From NCBI GenBank assembly GCA_030248215.1, contig JASANG010000727.1, forward strand, positions 124,001 through 188,000: a stretch of 64,000 nucleotides of DNA, in the 5' to 3' direction. The position numbers were made by a program, and so were the translations under genes. Positions 1 through 11,195 of this stretch are shown here, piece after piece (position 1 is the first letter of the stretch; the number at the start of each line of letters is the position of its first letter). The notes below the pieces were generated by a model. It was not told the origin of the DNA, made no database searches, and saw nothing but the letters and a program-made list of their open reading frames with translations. The stretch comes from Enoplolaimus lenunculus (Eukaryota; Nematoda; Enoplea; Enoplida; Thoracostomopsidae).

Positions 1-85
1 CCTTTCGTTTTAAACTTTCACCTCAGGCTCCGGTAACATTTGTTGACATCCGGCTCCAGTATTTTTTACCTACGGTTGCACCCTG
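1..85 (-). mobile_element. hAT-like MITE, right part only
   Basis: The sequence ends in CCTACGGTTGCACCCTG, the inverse complement of the CAGGGTGCAACCGG terminus seen complete at 2105-2457, 4130-4477 and 9379-9764. The inner CCGGCTCC motif matches the 9379-9764 copy best. The other end lies outside the window. Confidence 0.6.
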
Positions 86-967
86 GTTAACATCCTGTAA
101 TCGAATATCAGCTTTTTGTAATAATCGGTATCTGTTCTCGTTATAGAAATGCCGAAAATTCCGTGTCTACGTTCAAAATTAGTTATAAATCGAGTACGTT
201 TTCGTTTGAAAATTGTCAAATTCTTAAACGCGCGTCAGAGTTTTTACCTGCGCCAAACCTTTAAAGAGTTGTGCCAATCATACGCTATTAACAAAGCTAG
301 ACAGTGAGCGTTGAAAAAAAGCAAAAGTTTTGTGCTTAATTCGGTTGCGTTTAAAAAGCTTTCATGTGTAAAATTCATAAGAGCTATAACGCAAACTGTA
401 TTAAAGTGTAAATCACCCTGCGATCTTTAAAGTACTGGTTTAACTTCAGGCGCAGGTAAAAAGTGGGTCGTGAATAAATGTTTTTCGTGTGAGTAAACCC
501 GTGGGTAAAAAATTCTTATTTGTCTCGATGAAGCGTGGGTCGGGTAAAAACAATCCGTGCTCACATCTCAACTCTGATTCCTGATCCCAACTATTAGACA
601 TTAAACGTTTCATACGTTTAGTAAAGTCATTGGGCAGTGGAACGCTTGCGTTTTTTAAAGTTACCGAAAACTCGGTTACTTTCGTTTCTTTATTGGCCCA
701 TGTTAAGTATACAGGTCTGCCCACTGAGAGACACGGACTGGAGACGTAGAAAGTGGGCAGCTTAGGCTTTTAGGGTTATGTTTAGGAGTAGGCGTAGTAA
801 AATTAGCCCGTATATTTCATGCAGGATTCTATTTATAGCATGTGTTAAATGTTTCAGACAACCAGTACAAAATCAAACTTCACGAACTATAGTAATGTAT
901 ATTCATCATTTATGTTGAATGCTGTATAGCCTGAAAGCGTTTTACCCTCGCGTGCTATAAATGTATT
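86..967. other. Upstream region of the WDR55-like gene
   Basis: No gene or repeat family is recognised here. An open frame of 92 codons on the minus strand (446-724) has no recognisable domain and no splice partner and is not called. The promoter of the WDR55-like gene probably lies in this stretch, but no clear core element is visible. Confidence 0.3.
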
Positions 968-3900
968 ATGGCGTTCAAATTGCCTGAATTTTCGTCTTGC
1001 ATTGACGCTTCTGGCATGTTAGTCTGTGTGGGTCTTGTTGACGGCCGTATTCAATTTATGCAATTTTCAGAAAACGACTCACAAATAGCGTCTACCAGTG
1101 CTGTTGCTGTGTCATGACTTGCAGAGCCTGACGTAGTTTTGTCATGCAAACAAAAAGGTGAGCGGAGTTGGTAGGTAGTATGTGAGTACGCGTAGTCTCA
1201 GAAGTTTTCGTATTTAGAGAGTTTACATGTAAAGTTTAAAGGATGCAGTAATGTCTGGTAAAAGATTTGCCGCAAGCTTGGCAGGATTGCGGCTCTTCGT
1301 TGGAAGCATTTTAGCAGGACAAGGCTTAGGTTGGGCAAGGAAAATTTAAATCACTAGGTGAGAAACTGCCAGGCCAGGCTGTCAGGTATATATGCCGGCT
1401 GAGCGATACGTGCCAGTAGTGAAAAAGCCGGTTTTACCCATCGCTCTTAAATAGTCAAAAATATCAAACAAAAAGACCATCTATGCGCTCCATTTAACAT
1501 TTCATGCGATATCAGGAACGTTTTAAAATACAAATTGCATGCTATTTTGTTTATCCATCTAATTTTACAGGTGTCAGCAGCATTCCACTTTTGCAACGAA
1601 CCATTTCGCCAATCATCATAACATAATTCAAAGTTTGTACCTCCTTCGCAAGGAGTAGGGACAATTTAGATATATTTTAATAGCATGCGTGTCATTGCAT
1701 TACTTTAAGACAGGTGTTAGTCATAGCATAGGTTAACACTTGGTACAAGCTACGTAGCAGATATTAAACAATATTTCATTATGCGAGCCCTTGTAAGGTA
1801 ACAGACAATGGAGTAGATGCAGGTCGGTAGCTGCAACTGAGTACAACTAAATCTTTTGACGCATCGACATGAAAATTTGCTGTTTGTATAGAATGGCTGT
1901 GGTCAAATAGTTGCACAACCAGTGTACTGATCTTTTGGACATCATAATTTAAATGCCTCTCCGCGCGAGAACAGAGTTGGACCTTTTAAGATTGAGTAAA
2001 ATTTTTTACAATAGCGTGCACAGTATTACGTGAATGCTCTATAAATAATGCGCATGTGCAAATTAATATAAACGCGTGTTATTCACTGTTATAATAGTTG
2101 CGTACAGGGTGCAACCGGAATTCCGGTTCCGGTTCCGGCATTTTTTCACCTTCCGGTTCCGGTAAATTTTTACCGGATTTAAAAATTCCGGTGTTAAAAT
2201 TTGGCCGTTTTCTTAACTTTGCTAATTTTTAAGAATCTCTTTTGAAAGCCACCTGTACTTCGAATATAAGCCATTGATGGTGGATTTCACTTCAGTCGAT
2301 CATGAAAATCTAAAATACAACAAATAAAATAAATACCTATGTTCGACTAAGGTTATTTCACAAATAATAGAGCAAAAAATAAGATTAAAATGAAATTTTT
2401 GGTGAAATGCATTTTTAACTTTCCGGTTCCGGTAAATGTAATTCCGGTTGCACCCTGGTTGCGTATTCAGATTCACTCTTGAGCTCCGTCATAAATTCAC
2501 AAATTAACTATTTTGAATATTAGTGTTAATTGGTAAATAAGTAAGCCAAAATATGTGGTTGTGCTTTATAAGCTTGCTGCGTTTAACTGGACTGATTACA
2601 ATCAAGTTCTACTACGACAGGCATGTCGTTCAGTTTGAATTATCTTGAGCTTTCGTTCAGTAGGGGGCTGCCGTCCCCCCTGATCCCTTCGCAACTTTAA
2701 GGAAATAAATTGTTTTCGATGAGTTAACTTGTCAATAATTGATTTTAGTTTTACATATTTCTCAGTTGTACATATGAAAAACTTTGTTTGAAAGTAAATT
2801 TGGCGGTTTCATTGTGTTTTCACGCGTAAATATAGCCGTCAAAATGTGGGGGGAGGGAAGTGTACAATGGCCGGTTTTGTCTCAAGCGAGCGTGAAGTAT
2901 TTTTTGGCTTGCAAGATTACGCACGCTGTTACAAAATTGTATAAAAGCCTTTTTCTTCGTCTCTCGAGAAGTGTCAGTAAGACGTTTATCACTCCATCGG
3001 CTTTATCTACGACCCTAGCGGTTTTTAACAGTCGCATTTACGGTCGTTATGACTTTATGTCAACGACACACTTGCTGATCTGTATTGTATTTGTCGTGAG
3101 TTTTTGTCTCACCTCACCGCAAACGAAATTTTAGTGAAGGTCTTTAGTTTATGTGATACTGTTTGACTTAATATTGTATTGTACCTTTGTTTGTATGACT
3201 TTTTCAGCTGCGATTCGACAAATCAAATTTTCAAACTGCACTTCTGGGAACACAGTGTTTAGCGTTTCGCGGAATAAAGCGTTGTGTCAGTGGAACGTAG
3301 AATCTGGTAAACGAATGCGATGCATCAAACAAGCCCATCCGCATGGTTCGCCGTATGCGTTGGCTGTTGTATCTGAACATCAGGTATCGTTAGTGTATTT
3401 TTTATTTTGAGCGGTTTTATTGATATGTATTGTTGTCGGTTTCTAGGTGACCTGAACCGAGAAAAGTTTTAGCATCGGGCTTTTCGAAGTTTTTCACTAC
3501 TGGTTGATTAGTATCGTTTTAAATAATTATTTTGTTTGCGATCGCGGAAAAGGGCAGGGGTTGTATATAAACTACCTTAGTAGTTTTAGTGGGTTTTGAC
3601 TGTCGTTTTGAGGTATAATTACAACGTACTCAAGGTTATTGTGGATTTATCAACGGCGGGGGAAGGTTACTTACTGCGCTTGATGGTAACTGGTTTATCT
3701 GTATGACAGACTCTCAGTAAATATGTATATATTCGCGGGTATCTCAATGCTCACGTGATCAGAGTTTCAAAGCTTAAATTTGTCGACAAAGCTAACGACA
3801 GTGTGTCAGATGTTAGACTAGGACTAGCTTTTAGTATCAGAATTTACGAAATTTAGATATCAACTAGCCAATATGGTTGCAAATTTGCAACCCTAAAACA

Positions 3901-6844
3901 TTCATCACTAAAGTTTTTAAGAATTTGTTTTAAGTTGCATATATATGCTGTATCTTGTTTGTATTTGAAACAATTATTACAACAGTTAGAACGCAGCACA
4001 AAATACGTATGTGGGACGATACAGCTTTAATATTATTGATATGTTTGAGATATTGTTCGCTTTTCCGGTATATGTAAATCGCCTTGTTTAGAGTGTAGAC
4101 TTTAATGCACGGATCATTTATATCTATGTCAGGGTGCAACCGGAATTGCAATTTACCGGAACCGGAAAGTGAAAAATGCATTTCACCAAAAATTTCATTT
4201 TAATCTTATGTTTTGCTCTATTATTTGTGAAATAACCTTAGTCAAACATAGGTATTTATTTTATTTGTTGTATTTTAGATTTTCGTCGTCGACTGAAGTG
4301 AAATCCACCATCAATGGCTTATATTCGAAGTACAAGTGGCTTTCAAAAGAGATTCTTAAAAATTAGCAAAGTTAAGAAAACGGCCAAATTATAACACCGG
4401 AATTTTTAAATCCGGTAAAAATTCACCGGAACCGGAAGGTGAAAAAATGCCGGAACCGGAATTCCGGTTGCACCCTGATCTATATATATGTATACACATG
4501 TATACATTAATATATATATTTATATATATTTATTTATTTATATATATTGCCAGCTGTTAAAAAATATATAAGTAGTTACTTGTCAGTCAAATGTTTAAGA
4601 TGCAATGCTTTGCGTTTTAAGTACATTATCACTATCCGCAGGTATCCATATTTAGTGTGGTCATGTTCTAGACGCGAATTATTCGAAACATTCACGCTTT
4701 TTATGAAGTGTTTGAACTGTAGAATTCTAACTTCGTAACTGTTTTTAACAAAAATGTAACAGCGACCGGCGTGCAAGTGCCACATCCGTTTAAGCAAACG
4801 GGTTCTCGCTATGACGCAACTGTGAAACAGACATGAATTCGAGTTTGATTATGAAGTCATTTTCCGTGTCAAATTATGTTCAGGTAGTAACAGGCGATGA
4901 ATCGGGATACGTTCACGTGTGGGACTTTCGAAACCATGCGCAACGTCCAATTATTGAGTTTCATGATACCGACGAGTATGTAACTGATTTAGTCGCGGAC
5001 CAATCAGAACGTTACGTTCTTGCAACCAATGGCGACGCAATACTAACAGCGTATAATATTAAAGCGAAGCGAATGGAACTTCAATCTGAACCAATGCATT
5101 CAGAGCTTAATTGTTTAACGTTGGTCGATAAGGCTCAAAAAGTAAGCGAGCCGCGGCGTTGGTGTAGGTTTCCGTCCGGCCAATTAGGCATAGAAATTAG
5201 CTTGCGTATCGCAAGCGTTTACCTTAAACGTAGAGATGTTAGCGTTTCTAGGGCGCCGAAAGCCAACGTTTGTTTTAGTGTATTTTTGTTAATCTATGCG
5301 CCATGGCGTCTGAAAAACCCTGATTGGCGAGTAGAATATTTCAATTGATCGCCAAATCAACGACAAAATTTCGGTGTCGTTGATTGGCTGAACATTTTTG
5401 CTTCAAACGGTAATTAAACGTAACAAAACAGTAAATGCAGATTCTACTCTTCTAAAAACTTAAACTTAAATTGTAGCTTAACTAAACTTGAATATCAGTT
5501 TAAGTAAAACTTGAATGGCTGGACGGACTAACTAAACTAGAATTTTAAGTTTTACATGAACTAACGTGTTTTTAAGTTTAACACGAGTTTAAGTAAACTT
5601 ATTTCTAAATTAAGTAGCAAGTGCAGCCGTGTGTCTAAGAGTTCAGTAAGTTTAGCTTAAACTGAAAATATATAGGATTTTAAGTGAGTTTAAGCATAAA
5701 CCTACCTGTTAATTTAGTTAATCTAAAAAGTTAGTTTAGGTAGTACTGGTGGATTAGCTTAAGGTTAAATCAAGTTATTTTAAGCTTTTAGAGAGTACTC
5801 TTTGTTTCGAAGCGTCTCAAAACAATTTAAATTTAATACAAGCAAAAGTCGTTAATAATAATGACTCTTTACAAGAGTATGCAACTGGGCACATTCTGTG
5901 TAGAAACAATGTAATCGGCACACGTTGCGTTTTTGCTCAACCCCCTTTGTTTAGAGGAGACGTATAACCGGTGCGAACCACGCCACTTTATGTATGCTGC
6001 GTCAAACACGCTTTCCTTGTAGATTAATTTAGGTGTATTCATGCGATAGCGGCCCCCTCTAAACAAGGGGGGTCGGTCAGAAACGCAACGCGCGGTGGTA
6101 CATTTGGTACCATGCGGTTCCCAAGAGATGCACACTCTTCTTGTTATTCACTGTTGATACAAGGGATAGATTTTGTAAAATTGTATAAATTGTCTTTTTA
6201 GCTTTATAATTTTGCTTCGCTGGCAAGTTTGGCATAGTTTTTGCGAAGTTAAATTGGGACACTATAAAACATCTGTAGAATAAGGATATTTTTGTGATTT
6301 CGTTTTAGTAGTTAGAAACCTTTGGTTTAAGCTTAACTTTAAGCCTAAGCCTAAGCCTAAGTAGTTTGGTAAGTGTAATTGATTTTACGCTAATTGTGTT
6401 TTCGATTTTAAGCTCATCTGTGGCGGAACTGATGGCAATTTTGAATTGTTCAACATCGGCGAATGGGGAAATATTACCGATCGTCATAAAAGCACTCATT
6501 CTGAAGGAGTTGAAGCGTTAGTGACGATACCAAACACGCAGTTGGTTGCATCAGGCTCATCTGACGGTAAGGTCCTTTTGCATCACATTTGTCCGAATCA
6601 AGTCATCGGAACGATTGGATGTGTTGAAAATGATTCAAGCGTCGGTATTCTTGGCTTAGCAGTGAGCGAGTGTGGACATTGGCTATTCAGTATTGGTATC
6701 GACGAGTATTTACGTTGGTGGAATTGTAAAACGATCGCTGAAGGTGTTCCAGTTACAAATTCAGGACGAGAATTGAAACGATGGAGAAAATTGAAACGAA
6801 AAGCGGTCGATGAAAGCGAAAGCGGCTTTTTTGATGGTTTATAA
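968..6844 (+). CDS. wdr55: WDR55-like WD40 repeat protein, four exons
   Basis: Exons 968-1157, 3208-3383, 4884-5141 and 6413-6844 join in frame (phases 1, 0, 0) to about 351 residues; human WDR55 has 383. All introns are GT-AG. Exon 1 has a DGRIQFMQF strand. Exon 2 has SVSRNKALCQWNVESGK, followed in exon 3 by DESGYVHVWDFR and in exon 4 by GTDGNFELFNIGEW, SSDGKVLLHHICPNQVIG and IDEYLRWWNCK, all in WDR55 order. The acidic/basic tail ends ESGFFDGL, like the DDFFAGL of vertebrate WDR55. Members of the WDR55/Jip5 family are nucleolar and act in rRNA processing and ribosome production. One oddity is an in-frame TGA at 1115-1117 in exon 1, although the exon keeps frame with exon 2. It could be a sequence error, a missed tiny intron or a broken allele. 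Introns 1 and 2 each carry a hAT-like MITE. Confidence 0.85.
2105..2457 (+). mobile_element. hAT-like MITE with 8-bp target duplication
   Basis: Ends are CAGGGTGCAACCGGAATT and its inverse. The element is flanked by a perfect 8-bp duplication GTTGCGTA (2097-2104 and 2458-2465). It lies in intron 1 of the WDR55-like gene. The CAGGG end and 8-bp target are typical of hAT transposons. It has no coding capacity. The subterminal CCGGTTCCGG motifs are repeated and could bind a transposase (inference). Confidence 0.9.
4130..4477 (-). mobile_element. hAT-like MITE, opposite orientation
   Basis: Same family as 2105-2457, inverted, in intron 2 of the WDR55-like gene. The flanking duplication is ATCTATGT (4122-4129) against ATCTATAT (4478-4485), one mismatch. 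The interior is nearly the inverse complement of the other copy. Confidence 0.88.
4486..4560. repeat. AT-rich simple repeat (TATA)n
   Basis: A run of TATATATT/TATTTA follows the MITE inside intron 2 of the WDR55-like gene. Low complexity, no further meaning seen. Confidence 0.6.
5439..5806. mobile_element. Palindromic AT-rich element, degraded
   Basis: The stretch is dense in TTTAAGTTTAA and its inverse. The edges are inverted repeats of each other (TCTACTCTTCTAAAAACTTA against TAAGCTTTTAGAGAGTACTC). It looks like an old fold-back MITE in intron 3 of the WDR55-like gene. Similar motifs recur near 10070-10190. Confidence 0.5.
5868..6150. mobile_element. MITE of the ACAAGAGTNTGCAACTGGG family
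   Basis: Left end ACAAGAGTATGCAACTGGGC and right end ATGCACACTCTTCTTG are inverted repeats. Inside, CCCCCTTTGTTTAGAGG is mirrored by CCCCCTCTAAACAAGGGGG. Related copies are at 32126-32466 and 53745-54062. It lies in intron 3 of the WDR55-like gene. Confidence 0.65.
6341..6363 (-). repeat. Short TTAGGC-like stretch
   Basis: Three units of CCTAAG lie about 50 bases upstream of exon 4 of the WDR55-like gene. No element ends are visible, so this may be a remnant of a TTAGGC-carrying MITE. Confidence 0.5.
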
Positions 6845-6871
6845 TTGGTACGGCCACTACAAAGTGCTTTA

Positions 6872-7104
6872 CAACCGTAATTATCCGGTGAATTAAAGGT
6901 TTATTTGTCTTGTATCAATAGCTTGACCGATAATTCAAGGCTATACTTAGGAATGTACTTTCATAATTTAAGTACGCTTTAAAGTTTCGAAATCAAATTA
7001 TTTTGTCCTGGAGTCATTTATGCGCAACAATTAGGGTTAATTGACCTTTATGGACTCTAATTGGACCCCCCTCTTACTACCCCCTCTTATTCGGGTCAAT
7101 ATAG
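6872..7104. mobile_element. Family F element, 3' half only
   Basis: Matches the second half of the family F copies (for example 60934-61364), ending CCTCTTATTCGGGTCAATATAG next to TA. It begins 27 bases after the WDR55-like stop codon, so the 3' untranslated region is largely transposon sequence. Confidence 0.75.
6892..6897 (+). promoter_or_regulatory. Possible poly(A) signal ATTAAA
   Basis: ATTAAA lies 48 bases after the WDR55-like stop codon and within family F sequence. No AATAAA is nearer. ATTAAA is the commonest variant of the signal; its use here is inferred from position only. Confidence 0.3.
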
Positions 7105-7912
7105 TATATTTAGTTTAATGTAAGATATGCGCAACAAATAGCGGAGACAATGCCGAAATTACTTATCACGGACGTTAATTGCTGAAATGTCGCGAGGGTA
7201 TTAATTTACTGATATGCTGCCTAATTGTCGCAAAATATCTATTCCTACTTAGTACGGATGGGTGCATAACCCAATTATATACCAGTCGACGCAGATGACA
7301 GACCTGAGTCATATGGTGTTCTGGTTAATGAATGAGGTATTGCGATATAATTGATTTGCCGCGCTTCCAATGATTTGAAACGGCGCCAAATCAGTTATTT
7401 GATTATAACTCGTTAATCAGACATCTGATTGCGAAAAATTTAACGTCATTCGACTCAGCTCCGCAAGCTTCGCCAAATAGTATATAATCTGTCTAACTTT
7501 TTAACAAAAATTTTTTTCCATAGTGTATCATATCTAGATCGGTCGCGTTTTGTAACTGGTTTAAATAACACTTAATTATCAATATGCTTGCAACTGTAGC
7601 ACTGTTCTGTGATAATTTCGACACCTCTATATTTGGTCTGGAAGAAGCTTTCGAAAACTCTCAGTACGCAAATCATTTTCAAAACATTTATCTACAAGTT
7701 GTGCGGTAAGCAATTTCATGGTTGGATTTTAAACGAAGGAACTCTCGTTTATGACCATATAACCCGTTCCCGTTGTTGTAGATTGAGTTAAAGTATTAAA
7801 TTATTGTTCCATTAATGATACTTACACATCGTCATTAGCTATTTTTTTCTTAACCAGATATGCTGTGTCTTTTCAGGATTGTTGTTTTTTGTAGAGATAA
7901 GCTTGTGATTAA
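7105..7912. other. Intergenic stretch with a piece of the 550-bp palindromic element
   Basis: Bases 7345-7520 resemble the centre of the palindrome at 27343-27895 (shared GGCGCCAAATCAGTTATTTG and CTGATTGCGAAAAATTTAAC). Nothing else is recognised, and no gene is seen. Confidence 0.5.
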
Positions 7913-8168
7913 TCCTTTCACTCATAGAGTATATACTGTGAGCACCTAAATACAACTAAAATACAAGTAACAGACACTGTGAACAGTGTTTAACAATTCT
8001 AACATATTTATGCAGTGTAAAATCTACACAAGACGTGAGAGTTCTCTCGGGCTCGAGCGTCAAGCTCCTATAACTAAGTGGTCATTGCAAACGTCTCACA
8101 CCCATGAGACTGGGGTTTGAATCTTACCTTACCTCATATGAAATTGAAAATATTCATGCGAGAAAGAG
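7913..8168 (+). mobile_element. piggyBac-like MITE with tRNA-like module
   Basis: The element is flanked by TTAA on both sides (7909-7912, 8169-8172). Ends are TCCTTTCACTC and GCGAGAAAGAG. Inside, CTATAACTAAGTGG resembles a pol III A box and GGGTTTGAATC a B box, spaced as in a tRNA. Sister copies are at 23715-23974, 27928-28166 and 35793-36070. Confidence 0.7.
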
Positions 8169-8247
8169 TTAAACATCATATGAAAGTTGTTTTCCAATCG
8201 TTTCAGAGAGCGCCTCTTCAATAACATAAATTTAGACGTTAAACTTA

Positions 8248-8514
8248 GAGGGTATAAACGGATAGTAAATAACAGAAACGGATAGTGATTAAAATATTGG
8301 AAGGGGAAAAATGATATATACTGAAGAACAAAAGGTTCAAAGATTTTTTATTTTTAGCGAAATATATATACAATTGAGGCGTGCAAATATTCACCGGGCT
8401 TTCTAAAGTTTTTCAGAAAAATGACGAAAAATTTCTGTTATTTTCGTTATTTTTATAACGGAAACGGACACCGATTTTTAACGAAAACGGAAGCGGATAT
8501 CCGGTTACACCCTT
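8248..8514. mobile_element. hAT-like element, (A/C)GGATA type
   Basis: Left end AGGGTATAAACGGATAG and right end GGATATCCGGTTACACCCT form an imperfect inverted repeat. The interior is rich in AAACGGA. Right-end pieces recur at about 15288-15375, 26380-26465 and 42948-43015. The target duplication is not clear. Confidence 0.5.
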
Positions 8515-8725
8515 TAACTCAACGTATTTACTTCCATGCAGTCAACAAAGTTGAACTTTAAACATACAAAGCCGAGATTAAGCTGATCACTAATTGAAGC
8601 AGCAAATCGGGTTAGGCTGTCTCACCAAAATATCCTCCAATATTGCTTAGGTATAAAATTGCACAATTCAAACTTAACAGGTAAAATTTCAATCCTCCTA
8701 TAGAAGCACGCTGGCTTGCCGAATC

Positions 8726-8932
8726 TTAGGTGCAGCTGCAAGAACCAGAAGTGATTTGTCCATTAGAAGAGCTGCAGGAATATGATAAGTTCCCACCGCA
8801 CATCTGTTGGCAACACCGCTGATACTGTTTACAGCTATTTGATCGCGATTTGCATTGGCCTGAGTAGTCGGCTCCGACACTTTCGTTTACGATAATAAAG
8901 AAAATTGCCAAAAACAGTAAACGCATGTGCAT
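8726..8932 (-). CDS. Small secreted eight-cysteine protein
   Basis: A single-exon frame of 68 residues (66 if the second Met is used). Residues 3-20 form a strong signal peptide (RLLFLAIFFIIVNESVG), so the product is probably secreted. The mature part is short and cysteine-rich, with spacing C-X6-C-X5-CC-X3-C-X7-C-X11-C-X-C. The same spacing, with X12 in one gap, is found in the 80-residue protein at 25854-26096, which is also on the minus strand; outside the cysteines the two share little. This is strong evidence that both are real genes of one family with four disulphides. I do not recognise the family; a defence or toxin-like peptide, or a matrix peptide, is possible but unproven. Confidence 0.7.
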   Translation of the reverse strand: MHMRLLFLAIFFIIVNESVGADYSGQCKSRSNSCKQYQRCCQQMCGGNLSYSCSSSNGQITSGSCSCT

Positions 8933-9225
8933 GGTCGCACTTGACGAGTTTATAAAACAGCAAACTAATAAAAATATAATAATTCAATTATTGTAAAGTG
9001 GTGCTGAAATGCTTCGTCATTGTAAAAGACAGTAAAGTAGCGTGGCTTCTACCTCCATGACTTCTTAGGAGAGACACCGGGCACCAAGTTCCCTTGGCAA
9101 AACTAACACATAATTATCGAGAAGGGAGAGGCCCAACTCGCAAGTCGTGAGGTCCATCGGATACGCTTGCCGCCACACACAGAACAAATGCACAAATTGG
9201 ATATTAGATTTGCTATATATGTGCT

Positions 9226-9779
9226 TTATAAGCATATTCCTAAACCTATCGCTAAGACTTAACCTAAGCGTAAGAATGACCATATTCCTAAGCCTAGCCT
9301 AAGCCAAGCAAAAGATTAGTCTATAGCTTAAGCATACTCTATTCTAGTCCCACAGAAAAACACTCCGCCCCTGTCTTTCAGGGTGCAACCGGAGGTGAAA
9401 AATACCGGAGCCGGAGGTCAACGGAACTTGCCGGAGCCGGAGGTGAGGCGAAATTAGGAACTAAAAATGATGGTGAATTATTAGTTAATTTTAGCTAATA
9501 TCCGCAAAATGTTAAATTGTTTGGTTTTACGCTAATTTTCTGCCAAATTTCGGCAATTCTTTCCTGAAAATTTTGACAAAAGTCAATCGAAACGTACTAA
9601 ACAGATAACTTTAGCAAAATTATGCAAAGTTTGACTACTGAAATTGTGGTAACCTCCGGCAAAAATTCTATCGGAGCCGGAGGCCGATTTTCTACCGGAG
9701 CCAGAGACGGAGGTGGATTTTCTGCCGGAGTCGAAGCCGGAGGCAGACCTCAGGTTGTACACTGCTGTCTGCATGGGTC
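9226..9779. mobile_element. Family C TTAGGC element, interrupted by a hAT-like MITE
   Basis: TTAGGC-like array at 9236-9312, then GTCCCACAGAAAAACACTCC, typical of family C right ends. The terminus is split: CCCCTGTCTTT lies before the inserted hAT-like element (9379-9764) and CTGTCTGCATGGGTC after it. The left end is eroded. Confidence 0.65.
9379..9764 (+). mobile_element. hAT-like MITE nested in a family C element
   Basis: Starts CAGGGTGCAACCGGAGGTG and ends in the worn inverse GGTTGTACACTG. The flanking duplication is CTGTCTTT (9371-9378) and CTGTCTGC (9765-9772), six of eight bases. The inner motif is CCGGAGCCGGAGG. Confidence 0.75.
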
Positions 9780-10060
9780 AGAGTCCGTAAGTAGCGAATT
9801 CTGAGGAATACGGACTTTTGAACCGTGGAACCCCTTTATTACCCCATGTTCTCAGGATTACTAATGTATTGACCCGAATAAGAGATGGGTAATAAAAGGG
9901 GGAACCCATTTTAAGTCCCAATTAATAGGAGTCCGCATCCCTAATAAGAGTCCGTAAGCGGATAGGGTCCTTGAACCCTGATATAATTAGTGGACGCACC
10001 CCTCCCTCTAATTTGGGTCACTACAGTGCTATAACAGTCTTCTACATGTTTATTGTTTTG
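9780..10060. mobile_element. Rearranged family F pieces
   Basis: Contains GACCCGAATAAGAG, AGTCCGTAAGCGGATAGGG and a right end TTTGGGTCACTACAG, all family F motifs, but out of the usual order. Probably two overlapping broken copies. Confidence 0.5.
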
Positions 10061-10207
10061 CGTATATTTTAGAATTGAAGTTAGATTAAACTAAGTTTGT
10101 AAAATTTCGAATGAGTTTAAACCTAACCTATAGTTTAATTTAATTCATCTAGAAAGTTAGTAGTTGAGTAGTTTAAACTTTTGCAAAGTATTGTGTATGC
10201 CACGGTA

Positions 10208-10450
10208 CACTCAAAGTAATATTTCTGATATTTTAACAAAAAATTTCTTACATTTAAGAAATATGGTTAGCAAGATGCACTTGAAAAGTATTTCTGTTAT
10301 AAGAGAAACGTTTTCAAAGAAGTTTTGAAATAAAGACTGAAAATAAACGTTTTCTTGTTATTTTTAGAAACATTGTCTTAATATTACAAAAGCTTTTCAA
10401 ATTTGCTACAGAAAATAGTTTTCTGAATAAATTCAGAATTTTTTTGTGTG
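10208..10450 (+). mobile_element. Mariner-like MITE in a TA site
   Basis: TA on both sides (10206-10207, 10451-10452). Ends CACTCAAAGTAATATTTCTG and CAGAATTTTTTTGTGTG are imperfect inverted repeats. Close copies are at 24302-24551 (inverted) and 63310-63549. About 240 bp and AT-rich, with no coding frame. Confidence 0.75.
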
Positions 10451-10452
10451 TA

Positions 10453-11088
10453 ATACATAAGTACTACAAAGATTACGTTAACAAATTGGCTGCGCATTCA
10501 ACCGAAAAGGTAAGTATACTTATGTAATTTTACTGCTCCACCGTATAAATAGACGCACTAGCAGCGTGGCTGTTAGCATTTTTCATCTAATATTGAAACG
10601 TGGCAAATACGAATGTAAATAACTCGAAGAAGCAACATTTTAGCAAAGTCAAATATATTCTATACGGAACAGGGATCTGGAATTATAAAGATTGCAGATT
10701 TGACATTTTTGTGATAAATTATTGAAAATTAATGCTAACAAAATTGAAGCATTACCAGCAAGAACAAGCATGGTTAAACCTTAATGGTAACGGCCAACCT
10801 GAAATTTTGAGATAGCACAGTGTATTAATAATGAACAAGTAAAATTTCTAGAAAAAGTAATATTTGGTACCTAAAATTGACATCATTTTAGGCACAGTAA
10901 TTCAACAAGAAACGACCTCGTTGTGAAATATACGTTAGTAACACAACGTCTATACATAAATATTGACCACTAGCCGATCCAGAGGGGTCAGGACATAAAA
11001 ATGTGGTGGTTGTTAGAACTGCATGGTCGAGATGACCCCTTCCTTTGAACAACTGCGAATATATATCGTTTTACGCTAAAATTCTCCG
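10453..11088. other. Intergenic, nothing recognised
   Basis: AT-rich sequence with no convincing exon, repeat family or RNA gene. Confidence 0.4.
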
Positions 11089-11150
11089 AAACCTTGGACC
11101 TCTCGCTCGCGAGTCAAGCGCGCTACCATTACACCACGCGTCCGATATCA
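11075..11150 (-). pseudogene. tRNA-like fragment
   Basis: On the minus strand TGGTGTAATGG is a perfect A box, followed by a D-arm GGTAGCGCG and a possible anticodon hairpin CGCTT-GACTCGC-GAGCG (anticodon CTC if so read). The 3' half shows GGTTTCGGAG where a B box is expected, but no T stem or acceptor stem can be drawn. It reads as a 5' tRNA piece or a tRNA-derived repeat, not as a working tRNA. Confidence 0.3.
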
Positions 11151-11195
11151 TAACTTCCTCTGGTGCTGTATGTGCACGAGTAGCTACACCGCGTA

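Noticed and set aside
446-724. 92-codon minus-strand frame upstream of the WDR55-like gene
   Set aside because: No domain, no signal peptide, no splice partner; length is within chance for this much sequence.
2784-3134. 116-codon frame in intron 1 of the WDR55-like gene
   Set aside because: No recognisable motif and it lies between two well-supported exons in the same strand.
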